Below are positions 6,662 through 13,416 of a DNA stretch of 13,530 nt, one piece after another. The translations under genes were made by a program, and so were the position numbers. This stretch comes from an uncultured Eubacteriales bacterium (GTDB lineage Bacteria > Bacillota > Clostridia > Oscillospirales > CAG-272). Where the stretch lies: assembly GCA_905201895.1 (NCBI GenBank), contig CAJKPX010000061.1:1-13530 (forward strand), given 5' to 3'. Numbering within the stretch: position 1 is the first letter of the stretch; each line of letters begins with the position of its first letter. Below the pieces are notes generated by a model that saw nothing but the letters and a program-made list of their open reading frames with translations, was not told the DNA's origin and searched no databases.

Positions 6662-8590
6662 TCAAATCTGCTCGCGGGTGTAGTCGAGCAGGCTTCCCGC
6701 CTTGAGAATTGCTTTTTGACGGTCGGTGAAGCTGCAAACCAACGCGATCTGCTCCCCCGTGGTTTCGTTAACAAGCGTCATCTCACCGCTCTCCATTCCT
6801 GCCCAAACGCCCGAGATCGAGAGAATATCGCCCTGCGAAACCTTCTCGTAGTCATCGGGATTTGCAAAGGTGAGCGGCATGATGCCTGCATTGATCAGAT
6901 TGGCAACGTGGATGCGTGCAAAACTCTTGGTGATCACCACGCGCACACCGAGATAGAGCGGAACGAGCGCGGCATGCTCGCGCGAGGAGCCCTGACCGTA
7001 GTTCGAGCCGCCAACCACGATGCTCTGCCCTGCCGCCTTTGCACGCTCGGGGAAGGTCTTGTCGCAAACGCCGAAGCAGTACTGAGACAAGAACGGAATG
7101 TTGGAGCGATACGGCAGAATCTTTGCACCTGCGGGCATGATATGGTCGGTTGTAATGTTATCGCCAACCTTGAGCACAAGCTCGGCGCGGATAGCATCGT
7201 CCTGGGGACGGCAATCGGGGAATTTCTTGATATTCGGACCGCGCATGATCTCAAGGTTCTTTGCCTCCTCGGGATCAGCAGGTGTAATCACGGCGCTGTC
7301 GTCGATCTTGAATGCGTCGGGCATCCTGATCTCGGGCATTTCGCCGAGCAGGATCGGATCGGTGATCTCACCCGTGAGTGCCGCTGCAACCGCGGTTTCG
7401 GGAGATACGAGGTAGACCTTGGCATCGGCGGTTCCGCTTCTGCCCTCAAAATTGCGGTTGAAGGTTCGCAGACTCACGCCTGCGGAGTTGGGCGAAAAGC
7501 CCATTCCGATGCAGGGACCGCACGCACACTCGAGCACGCGCGCGCCGCTCGCGAGAATATCCGAAAGCGCGCCGCAATCGGCAAGCATCGAGAGCACCTG
7601 CTTGGAGCCGGGCGAGATCGAAAGGCTCACCTCGGGCTTGATGGTTCTGCCCTTGAGCAAAGCCGCAACCTTGAGCATGTCAAGGAGCGAGGAGTTGGTG
7701 CAGGAGCCGATGCAGACCTGATCAACGCGGGTTCCCTTCAGGCTCTCAACCGTGACAACGTTGTCGGGGCTGTGGGGGCAAGCGATCAGGGGCTTGAGCG
7801 AGGACAGATCAATGTCGATCACACGGTCATACACCGCGTCGGGATCACTTGCAAGTGCCACGTAGTCGGCTTCTCTGCCCTCGGCACGCAAAAACTCGCG
7901 CGTGATCTCATCCGAGGGGAAGATCGAGGTGGTGGCGCCGAGCTCGGTGCCCATGTTGGTGATGGTTGCACGCTCGGGAACAGACAGGGTTTTGATACCC
8001 TCGCCGCCCCACTCGATGATCGAACCAACGCCGCCCTTGACCGACAGGATGCGCAAAATCTCAAGGCTGACGTCCTTTGCGGTGACAAAGGGGCGAAGCT
8101 TGCCCGTGAGATTGACCTTGATCATCTTGGGCATGGTGATGTAGTAGGCACCGCCGCCCATTGCCACTGCAACGTCGAGTCCGCCCGCGCCGAACGCGAG
8201 CATGCCGATTCCGCCGCCCGTGGGAGTGTGGCTATCCGAGCCAATCAGCGTTTTACCGGGAATGCCGAAGCGCTCCAGATGCACCTGATGGCAGATGCCG
8301 TTGCCGGGACGCGAGAAATAGATGCCGTGTTTTTTTGCGATCGACTGAATAAAGCGGTGATCGTCGGCGTTCTCAAAGCCCGATTGAAGCGTGTTGTGGT
8401 CGATATATGCAACACTGCGCTCGGTACGCACACGGTCGATCCCCATTGCCTCGAATTCGAGGTATGCCATCGTTCCGGTTGCATCCTGTGTGAGCGTCTG
8501 GTCGATGCGGAGTGCGATCTCACTTCCGACCGTCATTTCTCCGCTGATCAGATGTGCCTTTATAATTTTTTGTGCGATGGTAAGTCCCAT
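6662..8590 (-). CDS. acnA: Aconitate hydratase, short bacterial (homoaconitase-like) type
   Basis: Converts citrate to isocitrate through cis-aconitate using a 4Fe-4S cluster. The 642-residue protein has the N-terminal three-domain core with GSDSHTPTGGGIGM (117-130) and cluster cysteines Cys297 (IGSCTNS) and Cys357/Cys360 (CACGPCIG). A C-terminal swivel domain carries the catalytic GQGSSREHAAL motif near 533-542. It is shorter than E. coli AcnA (about 890) and matches the roughly 640-660-residue Aquifex/clostridial aconitase group, which is close to homoaconitase and isopropylmalate isomerase. The citrate synthase and isocitrate dehydrogenase neighbours favour aconitase. The start at 8590 is chosen because MGLTIAQKIIKAHL is the family N-terminus. 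A second in-frame ATG at 8599 would overlap the regulator gene. With 8590 the gap to the regulator's TGA is one base, implying translational coupling. Confidence 0.93.
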   Translation of the reverse strand: MGLTIAQKIIKAHLISGEMTVGSEIALRIDQTLTQDATGTMAYLEFEAMGIDRVRTERSVAYIDHNTLQSGFENADDHRFIQSIAKKHGIYFSRPGNGICHQVHLERFGIPGKTLIGSDSHTPTGGGIGMLAFGAGGLDVAVAMGGGAYYITMPKMIKVNLTGKLRPFVTAKDVSLEILRILSVKGGVGSIIEWGGEGIKTLSVPERATITNMGTELGATTSIFPSDEITREFLRAEGREADYVALASDPDAVYDRVIDIDLSSLKPLIACPHSPDNVVTVESLKGTRVDQVCIGSCTNSSLLDMLKVAALLKGRTIKPEVSLSISPGSKQVLSMLADCGALSDILASGARVLECACGPCIGMGFSPNSAGVSLRTFNRNFEGRSGTADAKVYLVSPETAVAAALTGEITDPILLGEMPEIRMPDAFKIDDSAVITPADPEEAKNLEIMRGPNIKKFPDCRPQDDAIRAELVLKVGDNITTDHIMPAGAKILPYRSNIPFLSQYCFGVCDKTFPERAKAAGQSIVVGGSNYGQGSSREHAALVPLYLGVRVVITKSFARIHVANLINAGIMPLTFANPDDYEKVSQGDILSISGVWAGMESGEMTLVNETTGEQIALVCSFTDRQKAILKAGSLLDYTREQI

Positions 8591-8591
8591 T

Positions 8592-9239
8592 TCAAGCATT
8601 CCCCTTTTTCTGTATGAATTCCTTTGCGTTTGCAATATGCACACGCATCAGCTCCTCTGCTCGCTCTGCATCGTGTGCCGCAATTGCCTCAAAGATGGCT
8701 CGATGCTCCTGCGAAGAATACGCAGAGCGCACCTCATTTTCCACCGATGCACGGCGATATTTGAGCACCTTTTTGTGAAGCGGCATAAGCGTGTCGTAAA
8801 GCGGCGTGCTACCTGCGAAGCGGTAGATCAGAAGATGAAATTTGGTATCCATCACGTTGATTCGGTCGGCATCGCGCTTGGGCACGTAGAATTCCTGAAG
8901 CTCCACCGTTTCGCGCAGCTCCTCCAGCTCCTCGTCGGTGATGCGTCTTGCCGCCATGTTTGCCGCAAGCCCCTCAACGCGCATGCGAATCTCGAGGATA
9001 TCCTCCAGGTCCTGCTGACTCACACCCAGCACCAGAATGCCCTTGGGCGTGATCTCAATCACGTGCTCCTGCTCAAGGCGATGGAGCGCCTCACGGATCG
9101 GCGTGCGGCTGACACCGAGGTCGGTGACGAGCTTCATTTCGGTCAAAATCTCACCGGGCTGATATTTTCCCGACAGAATTTCGGTTTCGAGTCGATCGAA
9201 AACCTGCTCTGCCAAAGAGATTGTTCTATGCTCTAACAT
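8592..9239 (-). CDS. GntR family regulator, FadR subfamily with FCD ligand domain
   Basis: One-component DNA-binding regulator. The 215-residue protein has a GntR winged helix (about 8-72, with TDLGVSRTPIREALHRLE as the recognition region) and an all-helical FCD domain (about 77-205). The usual FCD metal ligands can be picked out as Asp131, His135 (MDTKFHLL), His179 (QEHRAIF) and His201 (RVHIANA), so a metal-assisted carboxylate ligand is expected from family knowledge. Its place inside the citrate synthase-aconitase-isocitrate dehydrogenase operon suggests it senses citrate or a related acid, comparable to the citrate-binding FCD regulator CitO of Enterococcus; the ligand itself is inference. 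It follows the citrate synthase gene by 12 bases, and those bases form its strong AAGGAGGAG ribosome site. It probably controls its own operon through the palindromes over the promoter. Confidence 0.94.
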   Translation of the reverse strand: MLEHRTISLAEQVFDRLETEILSGKYQPGEILTEMKLVTDLGVSRTPIREALHRLEQEHVIEITPKGILVLGVSQQDLEDILEIRMRVEGLAANMAARRITDEELEELRETVELQEFYVPKRDADRINVMDTKFHLLIYRFAGSTPLYDTLMPLHKKVLKYRRASVENEVRSAYSSQEHRAIFEAIAAHDAERAEELMRVHIANAKEFIQKKGNA

Positions 9240-9251
9240 CTTCTCTCCTCC

Positions 9252-10628
9252 TTAAAGTCTCAAAAAGCGCCCGTTCGAGAGCTCCTCGATCTTTTCCTCC
9301 AACTCTCCAACAGAGAGCATGGTCTGCCGTCCGCCCTCATATTCGAGGTCAATCCACTCCTTGAGCGCGATGACGAGCGGATCCCGCTTATCAACAGCCT
9401 CGGAGGGCGAGAGGCGGTAGTTCTCATTGATCCAATATGCAATTCCCGCAAGACCCGACGCCTTTCCGAGCAGCACCGACGCCGAACGGTTGAGAATCTT
9501 TTTGGTATCGAAAATATTGTAGATTTCCTCGTCCTTGAGCAATCCGTCGGCGTGAATACCTGCGCGGGTGACGTTGAAGCTGCGTCCGACAAAGGGCGTC
9601 ATGGGCGGAATTTTATAGCCGATCTCGTGCTCGAAATAGTCGGCAATTTCGGTGATAACCGTGGGATCCATGCCGTCGAGCGAGCCGCGCATCGAGGCAT
9701 ATTCAAAGACCATTGCCTCGAGCGGCACGTTGCCCGTGCGCTCACCGATGCCGAGAAGCGAGCAGTTGACGCCGCAAGCACCGTAGAGCCACGCCGTGGT
9801 GGCATTGGTGACTGCTTTATAGAAATCGTTGTGACCGTGCCACTCAAGCATTTCGCTGGGAACGTCGGAATAGTGCTGCAAACCGTAAATGATGCCCGGC
9901 ACACTTCTCGGAATGGCAACCTCGGGATACGGAACACCGTAGCCCATCGTGTCACAGGCGCGGATACGCACGGGAATTTTTGCATCTGCCGACATTTTCA
10001 TCAGCTCGTTAACGAAAGGCACGACGAAGCCGTAGAAATCGGCTCTTGTGATGTCCTCAAGATGGCATCTTGGCATTACTCCTGCCTCGAACGCCTCGGC
10101 AACCGCTGCAAGATAGTAATCCATGCATTGCTTACGCGTCATCTTCATCTTTTTGAAGATGTGGTAGTCGCTGCACGAAACGAGAATGCCCGTCTCGCGG
10201 ATACCGAGATCACGAACAAGCTTGAAATCCTCCTTGCTTGCACGGATCCACGTGGTGATTTCAGGGAATCTCAAGCCGAGGTCCTGGCATTGTGCAACCG
10301 CCTCACGGTCCTTTTGACTGTATACGAAGAACTCGGTCTGACGGATGATTCCGTAGGGTCCTCCAAGCTTCGACATAAGCTGAAAGAGGTCCACGATCTG
10401 CTTGACCGTGTAGGGCTCAACCGATTGCTGACCGTCGCGGAAGGAGGTGTCGGTGATCCAGATATCCTCGGGCATTCCAATCGGCACGCGACGGTGGTTG
10501 AACGCCGTGCGCGGCACCTCGGTATAGGGATAAATCTCGCGGTAGAGATTGGGCTCTGACACGTCCTGAAGCGAATATTTGTAGCTTTTTTGCTCCAACA
10601 AATTGGTTTTCAAAGAGGTTTCTAACAT
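9252..10628 (-). CDS. Re-citrate synthase (DRE-TIM metallolyase, homocitrate/isopropylmalate synthase superfamily)
   Basis: Predicted to condense acetyl-CoA with oxaloacetate to citrate with Re-face stereochemistry. The 458-residue protein has the superfamily metal and catalytic motif TDTSFRDGQQS (59-69), the metal-binding HGHND (264-268) and GIGERTGN (293-300). It also has the stretches LGGPYGIIRQTEFFVYS and GILVSCSDYHIF, which I recognise as characteristic of the Clostridium kluyveri-type Re-citrate synthase rather than LeuA or NifV. There is no LeuA-type C-terminal regulatory domain. The next metabolic genes are aconitase and isocitrate dehydrogenase, as expected for a citrate synthase, and no Si-type citrate synthase is present here. 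The start is placed at 10628 because AAGGAAG precedes it and the promoter -10 lies 35 bases upstream; longer readings of the frame would run across the promoter. Automated annotation may call it homocitrate or isopropylmalate synthase. Confidence 0.85.
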   Translation of the reverse strand: MLETSLKTNLLEQKSYKYSLQDVSEPNLYREIYPYTEVPRTAFNHRRVPIGMPEDIWITDTSFRDGQQSVEPYTVKQIVDLFQLMSKLGGPYGIIRQTEFFVYSQKDREAVAQCQDLGLRFPEITTWIRASKEDFKLVRDLGIRETGILVSCSDYHIFKKMKMTRKQCMDYYLAAVAEAFEAGVMPRCHLEDITRADFYGFVVPFVNELMKMSADAKIPVRIRACDTMGYGVPYPEVAIPRSVPGIIYGLQHYSDVPSEMLEWHGHNDFYKAVTNATTAWLYGACGVNCSLLGIGERTGNVPLEAMVFEYASMRGSLDGMDPTVITEIADYFEHEIGYKIPPMTPFVGRSFNVTRAGIHADGLLKDEEIYNIFDTKKILNRSASVLLGKASGLAGIAYWINENYRLSPSEAVDKRDPLVIALKEWIDLEYEGGRQTMLSVGELEEKIEELSNGRFLRL

Positions 10629-10654
10629 GTATTCTTCCTTCCTCTCTTTTTTGA

Positions 10655-10670
10655 TGTATACAATTATACA
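10655..10670. promoter_or_regulatory. Putative GntR operator 1, over the -10 of the citrate operon
   Basis: Perfect palindrome TGTATA-N4-TATACA. It can also be read as TGTAT-N6-ATACA, the same form as operator 2, and it contains the octamer TGTATACA, close to the GT-N-AC pattern common in FadR-subfamily operators. It covers the -10 element and the likely transcription start. Confidence 0.55.
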
Positions 10671-10691
10671 TGTTTTCAATGTATTTGTCAA
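10663..10691 (-). promoter_or_regulatory. Consensus sigma-A promoter of the citrate-isocitrate operon
   Basis: Minus strand: TTGACA (10686-10691), exactly 17 bases, TATAAT (10663-10668): twelve of twelve consensus positions. An A-rich stretch lies upstream. The start site would fall near 10656, giving a leader of about 28 bases carrying the ribosome site. Such a strong promoter is usually held in check by a repressor. Confidence 0.85.
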
Positions 10692-10697
10692 TACATT
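10678..10697. promoter_or_regulatory. Putative GntR operator 2, over the -35 of the citrate operon
   Basis: Perfect inverted repeat AATGTAT-N6-ATACATT enclosing the -35 hexamer. The core TGTAT-N6-ATACA is identical in form to operator 1 and its centre is 25 bp away. Binding of a dimer at either site would block RNA polymerase. Confidence 0.55.
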
Positions 10698-10740
10698 TTT
10701 TCTTTAATTGGATATTTTCATTACATTACATAGAAAATTC

Positions 10741-10769
10741 TTGACAGAAACACTCAAAACGGGTATAAT
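10741..10769 (+). promoter_or_regulatory. Consensus sigma-A promoter of yfcE
   Basis: TTGACA (10741-10746), 17-base spacer, TATAAT (10764-10769): an exact consensus promoter, 38 bases before the ATG at 10808 and diverging from the citrate operon promoter. The two -35 elements are 49 bases apart. Confidence 0.85.
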
Positions 10770-10807
10770 ATAGATAAAAATGCAGGAAATGAAAGGAATT
10801 TTCTACG

Positions 10808-11350
10808 ATGAAGCTCATGATCGCATCCGATATCCACGGCTCTGCCGCCTACTGCCGACAACTCCTGGAGGCTTATCTCGTTGAATGTCCCGACCGTTTT
10901 CTGCTGTTGGGCGACCTGCTCTATCACGGTCCCCGCAACGATCTGCCCACCGAATACGCCCCCAAGGCAGTAATCGGGATGCTCAACCCACTTGCATCAG
11001 AACTGCTTTGCGTGCGCGGAAACTGCGAGGCAGAGGTGGATCAGATGGTGTTGGATTTTCCCGTTCTCGCCGACTATGCATGGCTTGATGTCAACGGGCT
11101 ACGCATTTTTGCAACCCACGGGCATCTTTTCGGCAATGACAATCCCCCTCCCCTGCGCGCGGGTGAAATTCTCCTCTGCGGACATACGCATATCCCAGCC
11201 TACGAGCCACACGATACCTACACTTATCTCAATCCCGGCTCGGTTTCGATTCCGAAGGAGGGCTCGCCGCACTCCTACATGATTCTCGAGGAAAAAACCT
11301 TCTCCTGGAAGCAGCTTGACGGAACGGTTTACCGAACCGAATCGCTATAA
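10808..11350 (+). CDS. yfcE: YfcE family metallophosphoesterase
   Basis: Cytoplasmic two-metal phosphodiesterase; the E. coli homologue acts on model phosphodiesters and its natural substrate is unclear. All calcineurin-type motifs are present in the 180 residues: ASDIHG (Asp8, His10), LLGDLLYHGPRN (Asp36), RGNCEAEVDQM (Asn72), THGHLFG (His104) and GHTH (His126, His128), followed by the family ending NPGSVSIPK. Length is close to the E. coli protein (about 184). The start has AAGGAA 9 bases upstream. It stands alone between a divergent promoter and a hairpin terminator, and nothing links it to the neighbouring operons. Confidence 0.94.
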   Translation: MKLMIASDIHGSAAYCRQLLEAYLVECPDRFLLLGDLLYHGPRNDLPTEYAPKAVIGMLNPLASELLCVRGNCEAEVDQMVLDFPVLADYAWLDVNGLRIFATHGHLFGNDNPPPLRAGEILLCGHTHIPAYEPHDTYTYLNPGSVSIPKEGSPHSYMILEEKTFSWKQLDGTVYRTESL

Positions 11351-11357
11351 AAAATAA

Positions 11358-11394
11358 AAAAAGTCGATCGAATGAAAAATTCGGTCGACTTTTT
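11358..11394. terminator. Bidirectional terminator between yfcE and the XRE regulator gene
   Basis: Arms 11358-11373 and 11379-11394 pair over 16 bases with one G-T wobble around a GAAAA loop, with A5/T5 at the base (core GTCGATCGAAT). It lies 7 bases after the yfcE stop and 7 bases after the end of the converging regulator gene, and is suited to stop transcription from both sides. Confidence 0.88.
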
Positions 11395-11401
11395 ATGTGC
11401 A

Positions 11402-12286
11402 TCACACCTCACGCAACAGCGCCTCGAGTAGCTGAACCTTTTCTGTGGCGTGGTTGTAAGCATTTTTATAATCGTCGGTCTCGCGACAACAAACCTCAAG
11501 CTCACACAGAACCGCATAGAGACTGACCTTATTGAGCGGCTCATCGGCATCAAGCAATGCCTGCAACACCAGCTTTGCCTCGGCAAAATGCAAGGAATCC
11601 ATGAGCAGACGCACGCGGACGTGCTCGGAATAAAATCCGTCCCCGGCATGCTCCTCAAGATAGGCAACCACCGCCTCGTGCTCATTTTGGTCCAATGCCT
11701 CCAACACCTCAACGTAAGCGGCAAAGGGCGACTCCCATCGCACACCAAGCTGCCGATCCGCATCAATCACATCGGAATAGAGGGTTGCCGAGATTCGCTG
11801 CATGTATCGGAAATAAACGCTCGCCTTTGCCACGATGTGTTCGGTTGGATAGATTGTTTTGGATGCATATTCCAACGCTTCATCAAAAAAGCGGCATGAA
11901 GAATGCAGTCTGCCCTGCTCGAACTCATCAACGGCGATCGCCGCATCACAATCCGCCAGGAGCAGACCAATTTCGTCATCCGCCTCCGGACAACCGGAAA
12001 GGCAGAGGCTCCGACACCCCCACCAATCTCCGGCCGTGTATGCCCGCTTGATATTGGGCATGCTATTCATTTTTCGGTAAACCACCTCATCGCCCTCGTC
12101 GGCAAGCAAAAAGCCAACGGGAACATTCAGTCTACCCGCAATATACAAGATCGTGGAAAGCGAGGGCTGTGCCGAGCCGTTCTCTATGCAAGAGAGCATA
12201 TTTCGGGTAATCTGATTCCCTGCAAGCTCCGCCTGTGTCATTAGCTTTGCCACGCGCAGCTCACGGATTTTTTCACCGATATTCAT
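11402..12286 (-). CDS. XRE family transcriptional regulator with TPR-like C-terminal region
   Basis: Predicted DNA-binding regulator of 294 residues. The N-terminal Cro/C1-type helix-turn-helix covers about 6-60 (IGEKIRELRVAKLMTQAELA, then TRNMLSCIENGSAQPSLSTILYIAGRLNVP). The rest, about 75-294, is helical with repeat-like helix pairs of the sort seen in XRE-TPR regulators of Firmicutes, some of which respond to peptides. No ligand can be inferred. Several cysteines cluster near 91-99 (CRSLCLSGC), which I cannot explain. It begins 28 bases after the DivIVA-like gene, with a modest ribosome site (AAGGTGA, about 12 bases upstream) and no terminator between, so it is probably read from the same promoter. 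Target genes unknown. Confidence 0.85.
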   Translation of the reverse strand: MNIGEKIRELRVAKLMTQAELAGNQITRNMLSCIENGSAQPSLSTILYIAGRLNVPVGFLLADEGDEVVYRKMNSMPNIKRAYTAGDWWGCRSLCLSGCPEADDEIGLLLADCDAAIAVDEFEQGRLHSSCRFFDEALEYASKTIYPTEHIVAKASVYFRYMQRISATLYSDVIDADRQLGVRWESPFAAYVEVLEALDQNEHEAVVAYLEEHAGDGFYSEHVRVRLLMDSLHFAEAKLVLQALLDADEPLNKVSLYAVLCELEVCCRETDDYKNAYNHATEKVQLLEALLREV

Positions 12287-12314
12287 GCAAACGGTCCGTC
12301 ACCTTTTCAATAGT

Positions 12315-12974
12315 TTATTCAGCGGCTGCTTCTGCTGCCTCTGCTGCCTTTTCAGCCTTTGCTGCCTTGTATGTATTCACCTTGTCCTGAACCTTCTGCT
12401 TCACAGCAACGCACTTTACCTTTACCTTGCCGTATGCCTTGCCGGGAACAGCCTTGATGGTCTGAACGCCGCTGCCAACCTTAGCGGTGAGGAGCTTGCA
12501 GTTCTTCACGAAAGCCTGGATACGACCGGGCAGAGTCTTGGAATAGATGAACTGATCGAGCAGATCATAGAGTCTGTCCATATTGTCATCCACAACACCT
12601 GCGATGCGGTCTGCAGCTTCCTTATAGATACCCTCTGCCGAGTAGCGAGCCTGATCCATGCGGATTGCATACTCCTTCTCAGCCTTTGCCTCGATTGCCT
12701 TTGCCTTTGCAACTGCGGGAGCGAGGAGCTTCGCATAGTCGCCATCCATTTTCTTCATCAGCTTATCGTAAAGCTCGATCTTCTCTTCAACCGAGGTGTC
12801 GCCACCAACGATCTTGTCGAGTCTTGCCTCAAGCTCCACAACCTGCTGCTGCACGTTTGCGAGCTGAACTGCCTTTTCCTGCAGCTTTGCTTCAGCATCC
12901 TTCACAAACTGATTAACCTCAGCCTTATCGTAACCGTTGAGTTTGTTTCTGAAATGCACAGAAATTTCTGCCAT
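12315..12974 (-). CDS. DivIVA-domain-like coiled-coil protein
   Basis: The 219-residue protein begins with a short DivIVA-type signature, FRNKLNGYDKAEVNQFVKDAE (8-28), the segment that in DivIVA/GpsB proteins precedes the coiled coil and helps membrane or pole targeting. A predicted coiled coil follows (about 25-130, rich in Lys, Glu, Ala and Gln). Then comes a less charged basic segment (about 148-200, containing GRIQAFVKNCKLLTAKVGSGVQ) and an Ala/Glu/Lys tail ending in AAEAAEAAAE. There is no signal peptide or membrane helix. It is too short and divergent to call true DivIVA; a role in cell-envelope or division scaffolding is only suggested. The start has GGAGGT 6 bases upstream and a good promoter. 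It is followed by the XRE-TPR regulator gene. Confidence 0.8.
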   Translation of the reverse strand: MAEISVHFRNKLNGYDKAEVNQFVKDAEAKLQEKAVQLANVQQQVVELEARLDKIVGGDTSVEEKIELYDKLMKKMDGDYAKLLAPAVAKAKAIEAKAEKEYAIRMDQARYSAEGIYKEAADRIAGVVDDNMDRLYDLLDQFIYSKTLPGRIQAFVKNCKLLTAKVGSGVQTIKAVPGKAYGKVKVKCVAVKQKVQDKVNTYKAAKAEKAAEAAEAAAE

Positions 12975-13037
12975 GATTCAACCTCCACTTTTCACATATT
13001 AACGCGTATATATAAGAGCGTCTTTTTACTCATTTAT

Positions 13038-13066
13038 ATCATATCACACTTTTTAGTTAATTGCAA
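13038..13066 (-). promoter_or_regulatory. Predicted sigma-A promoter of the DivIVA-like/XRE unit
   Basis: Minus strand: -35 TTGCAA (13061-13066), 17-base spacer, -10 TATGAT (13038-13043). Transcription would start near 13031, giving a leader of about 57 bases before the ATG at 12974. Confidence 0.6.
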
Positions 13067-13226
13067 TCCTTTTTTTTCTCTTTTTTTATTTTTGGCATTT
13101 TGCACAATTTTGAAAAAGCGACCAATTGCAAACGGGACAGGTTTGGGGCGGGTTGATTGACCTCTCCGAACGCTTATACCGAAGCAAAATCGTGAGCTTC
13201 AATTTGGCAACGAGCTCAAAACACGG
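13067..13226. other. Intergenic stretch without a recognisable gene
   Basis: It begins with a T-rich run (13068-13093) and continues with mixed sequence before the first repeat copy. I see no promoter pair, RNA gene or family-like reading frame. A minus-strand frame ending at 13086 encodes CPVC-N7-CAKC near its C-terminus, reminiscent of a zinc ribbon, but its N-terminal half is translated repeat DNA and no ribosome site was found, so it is not called as a gene. Confidence 0.5.
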
Positions 13227-13339
13227 CGGGAATTTCGCCTGCGGCGAATATACCTGCGCTCGACGCTGGTGAGCAAGCTCCCCTTCGCTCTCGCTTGGTA
13301 TGCCAGCCCTTCTCCGCTTCGCTGCGCTCGCGGAAATGG
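13227..13339. repeat. Interspersed repeat, copy 1
   Basis: A sequence of about 110 bases that recurs at 13417-13530, offset by 190 bases, with about seven substitutions and one 1-base indel. It contains a perfect 6-3-6 inverted repeat (TTCGCC...GGCGAA, 13234-13248) and several CTTCGCT/CGCTCGC-type GC-rich short motifs. It is probably a non-coding interspersed repeat; no transposase or coding frame goes with it. Confidence 0.85.
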
Positions 13340-13416
13340 GTTCGTCGGGCGGGTGCCAAAAGAGATAGGGGGATCGCATGGTGAGGCAGAACGTTTTGGA
13401 GCGTTAAAACCCGCAA

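Noticed and set aside
10629..10691. Longer reading of the citrate synthase gene starting at 10691
   Set aside because: It would need translation from within the -35/-10 region. The ATG at 10628 has the ribosome site and follows the promoter.
12992..13033. A 13-codon upstream open frame in the leader of the DivIVA-like gene
   Set aside because: It would start at or just beside the predicted transcription start with no ribosome site, and ends without a clear link to the main start. Likely chance.
12285..13160. Plus-strand frame rich in Cys and Leu that could look like a membrane protein
   Set aside because: It is the antisense of the Ala/Lys/Glu-rich DivIVA-like gene; Lys/Glu/Ala codons read backwards give Leu/Phe/Cys. 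No ribosome site or promoter supports it.
13086..13379. Minus-strand frame of 97 codons ending in a CPVC-N7-CAKC zinc-ribbon-like pattern
   Set aside because: No ribosome site was found, the N-terminal half is translated repeat sequence with Arg/Ser-rich composition, and the spacing between Cys pairs is short for a zinc ribbon. A search for conservation of the C-terminal 40 residues would decide.
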